DNA of 14,925 nt from Bacteroidota bacterium (GTDB lineage Bacteria; Bacteroidota; Bacteroidia; JAADEI01). Location: NCBI GenBank assembly GCA_024280615.1, contig JAJRPU010000078.1, positions 1 through 14,925 on the forward strand, read 5' to 3'. The position numbers were made by a program, and so were the translations under genes. Shown here piece after piece: positions 6,662 to 14,100 of this stretch. How positions within the stretch are numbered: the first letter of the stretch is position 1; each line of letters begins with the position of its first letter. The notes beneath the pieces are model-generated. The model saw nothing but the letters and a program-made list of their open reading frames with translations, was not told the origin of the DNA and made no database searches.

Positions 6662-8140
6662 TCAGTATCTCCACCCAAAAGTAATCAAAAAAGAAGTTCT
6701 GGAAATAGCAGTGTTCACTACAGGCGTTTCTATTCCCGGAATAGTATATGGAACAAATTGTTCAGCCCACTTAACATGTGATAATGCGAAATCAAGGTAA
6801 AATTCTTTTTCTCTCACTCCAATTCCCCCTGAGAAGAACAAAGTTGGGGCATCAATTCCAGCGCTTGGGCTGTATGGCGAGGTGGCAATTCCTCCTCCAA
6901 GCCTGAACATAAACCATTGTGCAAGTTTCAATTCCAAGCCAGCCCTTAATTCGTGAGACGGTCCGTATCTGGACGCTATGGTTGTATTAACGCTTGATTC
7001 AAAGGTTGCAGGTCCAGTCTCGCTACCAAAATCAAAGTACATCGTGCTATAGTCAACAAAAGCATAATCAAGGCTGATAAATCCAATTTTTTTGAAGATG
7101 ATGCCCATGCTGGCAGTAACCCTCCACGGAGTAACAAACTTATAACTAAACTTTCCCTGCTCGGACTCAACACTGAAGGAACCAGAAGTGTCCAGAACAG
7201 ACTCTATCACAGAGCCATATTGGTCTGTGAGACTATAAAACCTTGGTGAGTGCATAGCAAATCCTATCCTCACTGGAATGGGTAGCCAATATAAAATACC
7301 GAATCTACCACCAAAACCATAACCATTAGTGCTAATGTTTCTACTCAAAGTAAACTTGTCAAAATCAACAGCCAAGTTATTCACATCTTGTTCTTCAAAC
7401 AGGAAAGAGCGTTTATAGTTCAGAACAGATACATCTATGGAACCACCGACATAAACCTTATTTGAATAATTGCCAGCCACTGCAAGGAAGCCTTCAAATA
7501 TTGACCCTCGCTCGGTTAGTTCACCCCTTTGGAACACAGGTACTCCCTGTGCAACGTGTACGTATTTGGAAGAATCAACATTGATTATCCTTAACAGTTT
7601 TGCTTGGTATGCCAAACCCTCATAGAATGGGTCCGCGTCATATGGTTTCTTCCCATTGATTCTAACGACAAAGGCGTCCAGCATAGAATTGGAACTATTG
7701 GTTCCGTTAAATACAATCCTTTGATTAAAATCAGCCAGACGCTGTCCCCCTATTGACCAATTAACGAACAGCCACCCCTCCTCCTTAGGTTCACCTTTAT
7801 AATAACTGTTATCTCCAGCGTCAATAACTGCTATGTTAGCAATGCTGAAATTATATCGGCTACTTTTACCTAATTCACCTAAATAATCAGTGGTTGCAAA
7901 AGTGCCTTGAATCATTGGCGTAAACATAAAATCGCCTCTCTTATACAGTCCCAAACCAGCTGGATTGCTTAACATCACTGAAGCATCTGCTCCGACAGCA
8001 CCCATACTGGAACCAACCGCTGTGCCTCTAGCCGTGGACCATAGATGCCACCTACTCATCCTCAAGGCATCCATTGCAGTCTGTGCAAAGCTATCAAGTA
8101 ATAAAGCAATCCCTATTCCTGCAATGACTAATACCTTCAT
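6662..8140 (-). CDS. OmpP1/FadL/TodX-like outer-membrane beta-barrel protein
   Basis: 492 residues. The signal peptide is 1-19, ending DSFA, with Gln20 as probable mature N-terminus. The early conserved block is ARGTAVGSSMGAVGADASV then LSNPAGLGLYKRGDF (about 37-71), the hallmark of the Bacteroidota branch of the OMPP1/FadL/TodX transport family. The rest alternates polar and hydrophobic residues, as expected for transmembrane strands. The chain ends FLITFGWRY, with the terminal aromatic typical of BAM-inserted barrels. FadL relatives pass hydrophobic compounds across the outer membrane; the cargo here is unknown and transport itself is inferred. The gene has a TAATTTTG promoter box 34 bases upstream, a leader with no Shine-Dalgarno, and a stop codon abutting gmk. 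The likely arrangement is one transcript running on through gmk and the tRNA. Confidence 0.88.
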   Translation of the reverse strand: MKVLVIAGIGIALLLDSFAQTAMDALRMSRWHLWSTARGTAVGSSMGAVGADASVMLSNPAGLGLYKRGDFMFTPMIQGTFATTDYLGELGKSSRYNFSIANIAVIDAGDNSYYKGEPKEEGWLFVNWSIGGQRLADFNQRIVFNGTNSSNSMLDAFVVRINGKKPYDADPFYEGLAYQAKLLRIINVDSSKYVHVAQGVPVFQRGELTERGSIFEGFLAVAGNYSNKVYVGGSIDVSVLNYKRSFLFEEQDVNNLAVDFDKFTLSRNISTNGYGFGGRFGILYWLPIPVRIGFAMHSPRFYSLTDQYGSVIESVLDTSGSFSVESEQGKFSYKFVTPWRVTASMGIIFKKIGFISLDYAFVDYSTMYFDFGSETGPATFESSVNTTIASRYGPSHELRAGLELKLAQWFMFRLGGGIATSPYSPSAGIDAPTLFFSGGIGVREKEFYLDFALSHVKWAEQFVPYTIPGIETPVVNTAISRTSFLITFGWRY

Positions 8141-8174
8141 GACTATGTTTATTTATTATTAATTAGTTTTTTGC

Positions 8175-8182
8175 CAAAATTA
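8175..8182 (-). promoter_or_regulatory. Putative -7 promoter box of the OmpP1-like gene
   Basis: Minus-strand TAATTTTG (8182-8175), a perfect TAnnTTTG, lies 34 bases before ATG at 8140 in the 52-base gap behind the Tyr-rich protein gene. No TTTG is visible at the -33 position, so the call rests on one element only. Confidence 0.4.
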
Positions 8183-8192
8183 TATGGTTAAA

Positions 8193-10055
8193 TTAATGAT
8201 TGCTTGGTTTAGAATGCCTGATAGATGGTGAAGCGGGTTTCAACGGCGTGTATCTGCTTCCTGATGGTCTAGATGGCTTCATCGTTGGGGCACTCCTATG
8301 TGTTTTAGAAGGGGAAACTGTTCTGGTCTGTGGTCTCACTGTTCTTACGGAAGGTTGGATGCTACGTGTTGATGGTTTGATAGTTCTCGTGGTTCTTTCA
8401 GTTGGTCTCACAGACTTCTTAGTGCCAGAGGTTTGTTTTCTTACCTTAGGACTTGTGGTCTGCCTATGTTGGGTTTGAACACTTCGGCTTTTTATGATTG
8501 ACCGATTAGTAATAGTTGTTCGGGAACCATATTGCTTTTCAGAAGGGACATAATGTTTATTCTCAGAACGGATTGTACCAGTGTGTGGTCTTACATAAGT
8601 ATTCCTGCTTGGTCGCACACCCTGATGGGAATTATATTGGCGAGGCTTAACATACTTCGTCTGCGGTTTAACTTGCTTTGGCTTCACTGAGTTGTTATAA
8701 GACTTAGGGGTAGTTGTTCGTGGACGTACATTAGCTGGCTTAGAATATGTGCTCTTCGGTCTAACATAACTGCTTCTGGGCTTAACGTGTTGGTTCTCAG
8801 GACGGCTTTGTATACTACGTGGCTTGACGTATGTAGGCTTTGAATGTATACTTCTTGGTTTGGTTTCTATACTTCTGGGCTTAACAGACCCTTTGGGCAT
8901 TGTTTCCACTGTTCGTGGTTTTGTTTGAATAGGCTTTTGCTGCACTGGCTTACTTTTAATAGGCTTTGTTTTCACTGGTTGTGGCTTCACAGGGGTTGTG
9001 TATGCAGGTTTACTCTTAACTGGCTTGGATATAACAGGTGCAGTTTGGACAGGCTTGCTTCCTATAGGTTTATTAATTGGCTTCTTAACTGTAGTTGGTG
9101 GTTGTGGCTTTGTCTCAATAGGTTTAACGTTTCCTTTGTCGGCACCCGGCTTATGTCCACTTTCAGGCTTCACACCTCTAATACCACTGCTTATGGACCT
9201 ATCAGAAATCACTGTGCGAGGACCCAATTCTCCCGTTGAACCAATACTGTTTGAGTTCTTAAATCCATAATTATCATAAATTTCTGTTCGTGGTCCATGG
9301 TGAGTTCCTCCACCGTGGTCATAGTAAGTGTATGGGTCATAAATGTAAGAGTCATAATACCCATCTACGTATCCGTCTGCATATCCATCATAATACCCGT
9401 CATAGTAGCCATCATAGTACCCATGATAATATCCATGCGTATATCCATAAGCATAGCCGTGATAGTAGCCGTGTGAGTAGCCATGCCAGAAGCCACTATG
9501 CCATCCGTGATGCCATCCGTGATACCAGTGGTGGTCGTGATAATAATAGTAGTGGCGCGGATACCAGTAATAAGTATGATAATTAACTGGATGCCAGTAG
9601 TCACCTATCCATACGGACACAGAAACTATCCCGGCGTGCCAAGTGAAGCCCCAGTGCCACCCTGTCCACCATGGGTCATAGTCATACCAATACCAGAGGT
9701 CCCAATAGCTAGGTGCCACTGCATAGCTGAACCGTCTTATGTAAGCTGAATAAGAAGGCAAGTAGTCATCGTCGTAATAATAGTTTACTTCATCATAGTA
9801 GTAGTTATTAATTATTGTGTTGCCATCTGAAGTGATAATAGTATCTGACTCGTCTGGCATATAGTTGTTTGAATGTCTAGCGTTGTAATCCTGTGTGGCT
9901 TGATAGTCCTGTTGTGTAGGGTTGTTCTCTTTATCTCTTTCTTCTTGTCGCGGATTAAAGTCTCTGTCTTGATAGATTTCATCGTAGTTATTGCTTTGAG
10001 CAAAGGTTAGTGTCAATGTTCCCGCTATGACCAAGAAAGCAAATTGCTTCATCAT
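8193..10055 (-). CDS. Secreted low-complexity protein: Tyr/His/Trp-rich N-half, Lys/Arg/Pro-repeat C-half
   Basis: 620 residues, function not recognised. Residues 1-19 form a signal peptide (TLTFA|Q). Residues 20-100 are polar and acidic, rich in Asn, Gln and Asp. Residues 81-250 hold about 47 Tyr, 18 His and 15 Trp, nearly half the segment, including 12 tetrapeptides of the form [HD]GYx (191-238). The YDDDY...YIRRF block with YWYDYDPWW following recalls a recurrent uncharacterised Bacteroidota secreted protein (from memory, unverified). Residues 290-620 are basic, with KP/RP every five or so residues and a heptad array R[TS][IV]xP at 557-584. A motif GxRTxIx[DN] occurs at 254, 278 and 510. 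No cysteine or transmembrane helix is seen after the signal. It could be a matrix, adhesive or metal-binding surface protein, but nothing proves this. The start is the first of two adjacent ATGs, with no Shine-Dalgarno. Confidence 0.85.
   Translation of the reverse strand: MMKQFAFLVIAGTLTLTFAQSNNYDEIYQDRDFNPRQEERDKENNPTQQDYQATQDYNARHSNNYMPDESDTIITSDGNTIINNYYYDEVNYYYDDDYLPSYSAYIRRFSYAVAPSYWDLWYWYDYDPWWTGWHWGFTWHAGIVSVSVWIGDYWHPVNYHTYYWYPRHYYYYHDHHWYHGWHHGWHSGFWHGYSHGYYHGYAYGYTHGYYHGYYDGYYDGYYDGYADGYVDGYYDSYIYDPYTYYDHGGGTHHGPRTEIYDNYGFKNSNSIGSTGELGPRTVISDRSISSGIRGVKPESGHKPGADKGNVKPIETKPQPPTTVKKPINKPIGSKPVQTAPVISKPVKSKPAYTTPVKPQPVKTKPIKSKPVQQKPIQTKPRTVETMPKGSVKPRSIETKPRSIHSKPTYVKPRSIQSRPENQHVKPRSSYVRPKSTYSKPANVRPRTTTPKSYNNSVKPKQVKPQTKYVKPRQYNSHQGVRPSRNTYVRPHTGTIRSENKHYVPSEKQYGSRTTITNRSIIKSRSVQTQHRQTTSPKVRKQTSGTKKSVRPTERTTRTIKPSTRSIQPSVRTVRPQTRTVSPSKTHRSAPTMKPSRPSGSRYTPLKPASPSIRHSKPSNH
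8304..8387 (-). repeat. Four heptapeptide repeats R[TS][IV]xP[SQ]x (21-bp period)
   Basis: Residues 557-584 of the Tyr-rich protein read RTIKPST, RSIQPSV, RTVRPQT, RTVSPSK: four consecutive seven-residue units. Arg, the beta-branched residue and Pro keep a fixed register. This lies in the basic C-terminal part and is separate from the looser KP repeats before it. Confidence 0.7.
8646..9125 (-). repeat. Lys-Pro / Arg-Pro repeat region
   Basis: Residues 311-470 of the same protein carry KP or RP doublets about every five residues, in forms such as KPVKSKP, KPIQTKP and later VKPRSI..KP. The first part is mostly KP-[IV]-x-[ST]; the second shifts to VKPRS-type units. The pattern is irregular, so it is a degenerate repeat rather than a perfect array. 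Acidic residues are scarce (four Glu among the 160 residues). Confidence 0.7.
9342..9485 (-). repeat. Twelve-copy tetrapeptide (12-bp) tandem array [HDY]GYx
   Basis: Residues 191-238 read as twelve units in strict four-residue phase: HGYS HGYY HGYA YGYT HGYY HGYY, then DGYY DGYY DGYA DGYV DGYY DSYI. His leads the first half and Asp the second. Gly codons vary among GGC, GGA and GGG, and Tyr between TAC and TAT, so the array is old or conserved at protein level rather than newly expanded. Confidence 0.85.
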
Positions 10056-10113
10056 GGTTACAGGATTTTTTCAGTTCGTTTATATGGTATGCAATTACTG
10101 TGCCAAAGTCTGA

Positions 10114-11088
10114 TTACCAAGTTGTTTTCTTGGGTCTCCAGGCGGGATACAGATCTCTGTTCTTTGTTAATCGCACCTTCTTTCCTGATTCCAGATCAAT
10201 GACCCAGAGACCGAAACTGTCTATTCCAAGATGATGAAATGCTCGCTGGTCAATGTATGCGATATATTTACCTGTTGGGGAAAGGGAAGGAGCGAAGGCA
10301 TACGGGATGACCAGTTTATCTTCACCTGTTTCAATGTTTAGAGCCCGGATTCCATATCCATCAGGCAGACCCTGTGAGTAATAGTATAGGGTTTTGCCGT
10401 CTTTAGACCACGCAAGAGTTTTATATGCTTTGCCATGACGGGTTAACTGGACAGGTTCCGCTGTATCTCGCCAGTTCCACAGGAATATGTCAAAAATTGG
10501 CAAGAAGAGAGAATCGGGCGAATGCATATTGGATATGAAGGCAATATGTTTACCGTCAGGGGACCACGCGGGTTGATATTCAATGTCAAGCCGTTTGCCA
10601 AATCGCTTTACTGTCCTCTTCGTTTTAGTGTTTATGATTAGCAGGTCAGAGAAATAGACGTAGTCGTTTACGAGCAGTGCTTTGTCTGTGTCTGCTGGAA
10701 ACCACCATTCTGCTACAAGCAGGTTTCCTGTAGGGTCCCAGTCAATATAGTGGAAGAAGCCAGATGAATCTCCAGTGTGTAATATGTCTATGGAACTGAT
10801 ATTATTAGATTTTTCATCCCACTGTGCTAATAATAGTTGTGTATAGGGTCTTATTCCTCTAACTATTGCCAGTTTGGAACCTGAGGGGTCCCATTTAGCC
10901 CACCAATAGGGTCCTTTCTTTGAAAGCAATACCTTCGGTTTTCCTGACCAATCCCAAGCCATTAAGAGTGAACTGTCTGGCATCAGCCATCGGACAAATA
11001 GAATAACAGTGTTTTCGTGTTTAGAAGTGTCAATAGCCAATGAACCTAAAAGCAGAAATATCAACGCTATAAATCCCTTCCGTTTCAA
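10114..11088 (-). CDS. Secreted PD40/TolB-like beta-propeller protein
   Basis: 324 residues with a signal peptide (MKRKGFIALIFLLLGSLA, 1-18). At least five PD40-type blade motifs follow: WDPSGSKLAIVRG (66-78), WDPTGNLLVAEW (117-128), WSPDGKHIAFIS (175-186), WSKDGKTLYYYS (227-238) and LSPTGKYIAYID (269-280), with a closing YPAWRP at 314-319. This is the propeller repeat of TolB and of dipeptidyl-peptidase N-domains. The separate TolB N-terminal domain is absent and no peptidase domain is present, so a lone propeller for protein or glycan binding is the best reading. The start is TTG at 11088: an in-frame TAA lies six bases upstream, and only this start keeps the signal peptide. Ninety bases separate it from the large upstream gene. 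No consensus Bacteroidota promoter is seen there, so cotranscription is possible. Confidence 0.85.
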   Translation of the reverse strand: MKRKGFIALIFLLLGSLAIDTSKHENTVILFVRWLMPDSSLLMAWDWSGKPKVLLSKKGPYWWAKWDPSGSKLAIVRGIRPYTQLLLAQWDEKSNNISSIDILHTGDSSGFFHYIDWDPTGNLLVAEWWFPADTDKALLVNDYVYFSDLLIINTKTKRTVKRFGKRLDIEYQPAWSPDGKHIAFISNMHSPDSLFLPIFDIFLWNWRDTAEPVQLTRHGKAYKTLAWSKDGKTLYYYSQGLPDGYGIRALNIETGEDKLVIPYAFAPSLSPTGKYIAYIDQRAFHHLGIDSFGLWVIDLESGKKVRLTKNRDLYPAWRPKKTTW

Positions 11089-11178
11089 AGCTTATAAGGT
11101 TTTATGCAAAGTTGAAGAATTTCAGGAATTATAACGGCTGTGTCAATTCATATTAGCATAATTTATGCCATGAGGCAA

Positions 11179-14100
11179 TTATGGGTCAATAGTTGTTTTA
11201 AGTATTGTAGGCGTATGCATGCCTTCACTGTCGTAAATCTTTATAAGCATTAATTGATGGGGCATATTTTCCGGTAATGGTATATATTCCTGTCCGGATA
11301 CAGTGTTATTCCAAGTGTAAATCGTTCTGCCCAGAGCATCCATAAACTGGACAGTAAGTTCCATTGGTTGCGACGTTGTAATCAGCACAAATTTGCCTTC
11401 TGTGGTTGTAACAATGCGTGATTCAAAGAGGTTGTAGTTATTGTCAGAGGGTTTCACAACAGAGATAACCGTGTCTGTGGTAGTGGAATCTTGGGTCACT
11501 GGCTTATTAACTATGATGAATCCGTCTGAGGTAGAAGGCGAACTTCTTAATCCAGCGATATTTATTGCCCTAACGGTTGCATAATAGTATGTGTTAGTGT
11601 CCAGAACAATGCCATTCCACTGATAGAATGTTGAATTTGTTTGGGTCCAAGGCAATATGGATGAATCTCCCGGTGCAATGCCTATGCACACTTCATAATA
11701 GTCAATAGTGGAATGTGGTTCATAGAAGTCGTTCCAATAGATAGTGATTGCGATTGAGTCTGCATAGTATATAGTGTCCATATCGTAAGGTGTTATATCG
11801 GAAGGTGCTCCGACTGGGTGTGGTGCCGTCCAATCCACATTAAGCAGAACTTCTGCTATTGTTGAAAGCAATTTAGTGGTGTCTATAACAATGGACCGGA
11901 TTTTTCCGGCTGGTTCAAAGGGCGAAGAGTTTTGAGTAAAGAGTTCAGCTGAGGGTCCAACTGTAATGAAAGCGGTGGTGTCAGGACGCCCCCTGTAAAC
12001 CCTTATGAAATCAACGGTGTAAATAGCGTTTCCACTACGCAACGATATGTAATTACCAGTTGTATGTGGGTTGGGGTCCTGCCACGATGCCCTTAGCGTA
12101 TCATCAACGAAAATTAGTATCCAACCGGTTAGAGGGTCAAAAATCACTTTAAAATCATACCATTGACCATAATTAATCGGGAAGGGTTCCCACACTTGTG
12201 ACGGAAAGATTAGCGTATCGTTGACTGACTTAACCACTTGAATAATGTCATCGTCTTCTCGGAAATAGATGAGATATGAGTTGCCACGGTTGGATGCCGG
12301 GTCTGAAGCGAATATGTGCAGTCCGGCTCGTTTATTAGTTCCCGAACCTTCTATCTTAGCCCTCCAGTGATATATGATAGGTGCCGAAATGTTTTGATTG
12401 ACTGGAATGCTAAATTCCGTATTGGCATCTGCTTCATCCAATTGAATAAGCCATTTGTTATTAACTATTTGCCAGTTGCCTGAATATGCAGTCCACTGGG
12501 AGGGCAAAGCACTCGTGTCAAAGTTTTCTTCAAGGAAACCGAAATTTGTGTTTGCCAACCAGCGAGTGTCCGAAATCCTACTGGAAACCTGATAGAATCT
12601 CCATTGCACTTGCTCTTGGTCATAGTCAATAAATGAAGCAGTGAAATCACGCGTTATCCAAGTTGTCGGGACATTAACCAAAGTTGAAGGTGCTGTTAAG
12701 GACAGAACCATTAAGCCATCTGAAGATGCTACTGGACTTCTAAGTCCCGCTTCATTATATGCTCTTACATTCACATAGTAGGTCTGTCCGGGGGTTAGGG
12801 TCAATCCTGTTTGTGTGAAGGAAGTGGCAGTGGTCTGTGTCCATCCCACAACAGAAGAATCTCCAGGAGCAATACCTACTGAATACTCATAATAAACGAT
12901 AGGTGAATTAGGGTCAGAGAATGGGTCCCAATTTCCTGCGATGGACGTTGTGTTTGTTGTGGTGTCTATGTCTGCCGAGAGCCCGTCCCTAACAGGTGCT
13001 GGCACAGGTGGAGTAAAATCAACCCAATAGCCCACTGAATTGGGGTCAGACAGCCTGCCGAAGGAATCCGTAACTATACTATGCACTTTTCCGGCAATGG
13101 CATAGTGATAGGGGCTTTCATAACGCATGTCTTTTGCCGGTCCAACTTCCACGAGGACCCCTCCCCCGGAACGATATCTCCACACTTCAATCCAGTCAAT
13201 TTCATAAATACAGTTTCCGCTCCGTGGAGATATATAGTTGCCTACAGTATGAGGATTTGGATCTTGCCACGTGGCTACTAACAAAGTGTCTATATAAACA
13301 TCAATTTGCCCTGTAGTTGTATTAAAGGCGACAGAGAAAATATACCATTGGTCTTTGTTAATGGTGTATGGTGTGTCTTCAACGAGTGTCCATGTATCGT
13401 TGACCACTTTATAGATCTGGACTTTGTCGTGGTCTTCTCTGAAATAGACAAAGTATGAGTTGTTTCTGTTGGCTGTTGCGGCATTATCAGCGAAGAAATG
13501 TAGCCCTGCTCGCTTATTGGTCCCAGACCCTGAAATTTTAGCCCTCCATCTATAGAGGACTATCGGTGAAAGGTTTTGGTCAACGGGAATGAATATGTTA
13601 GTGTTTGAATTTCCTTCGTCTGTTTGGACAAGCGTTCCGTTGGTTGTGAACAGCCAGTTGCCGGAATACACTGTCCACATACCTGAATTGGTAGTAAAGT
13701 CATCATACAGGAATCCACGTGAAGCGTTAGCACTCCAAGTGGTAGCAGAATCAGTAACTAAATAGAAAGTTTCCTTATATGGACCTGCATCGGTAAAAAA
13801 AGCTATAAAGTCATCAGATATCCATCCTGAGGCTGGGGATTGAACCATTGTGGTAGCTCTTGGTGGATTTGACGGCGGTGGCGGTGGTGGTGGCGGCGGT
13901 GGACTTGTTGAGCAACTTGACACGGTCCAGTTAGCGAGCCAACCGTCGGCACGTGTGGAAACATCAGAAGTGAAGCGAAAGGTTAGCGAGCTTCCTGATG
14001 AAGTAATAGTTCCTGGGGAAGTAGTTCCGTGATATGTCCCGATTAACGGGGAAGCTGTTGAGGGACCATCATAAATGTAGAGAAAATCGTAGTTCTGTTC

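Noticed and set aside
9342..9485. Short tandem array considered as a possible CRISPR
   Set aside because: The unit is 12 bases with no spacers, and it is in frame in a protein; there are no cas genes in the window.
9290..9586. Plus-strand reading frame rich in His and Ser (98 codons)
   Set aside because: It is the complement of the GY repeat in the Tyr-rich protein gene; its periodicity is inherited, and it has no promoter or signal of its own.
2892..10055. Idea that the catechol dioxygenase acts on DOPA made from the Tyr-rich surface protein
   Set aside because: The two genes are more than 4 kb apart, on opposite strands, with housekeeping genes between, and no tyrosine hydroxylase or tyrosinase is present; there is no evidence of a link.
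10081..10110. TTTG, 19 bases, then TATAAACG before the Tyr-rich protein gene
   Set aside because: The second element matches only the first two bases of TAnnTTTG, so it is not supportable as a promoter.
11128..11146. TTGACA and TATAAT on the minus strand before the propeller gene
   Set aside because: The spacing is only 7 bases instead of about 17, and the other promoters here follow the Bacteroidota consensus.
11156..11168. Inverted repeat GCATAATTTATGC ten bases past the large gene's stop
   Set aside because: Six-base arms with a one-base centre cannot form a terminator hairpin and no U-run follows; it could be an operator, but such AT-rich palindromes arise by chance.
13850..14032. Plus-strand frame with a poly-glycine run
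   Set aside because: It is the antisense of the poly-proline tract in the large surface protein, not an independent gene.
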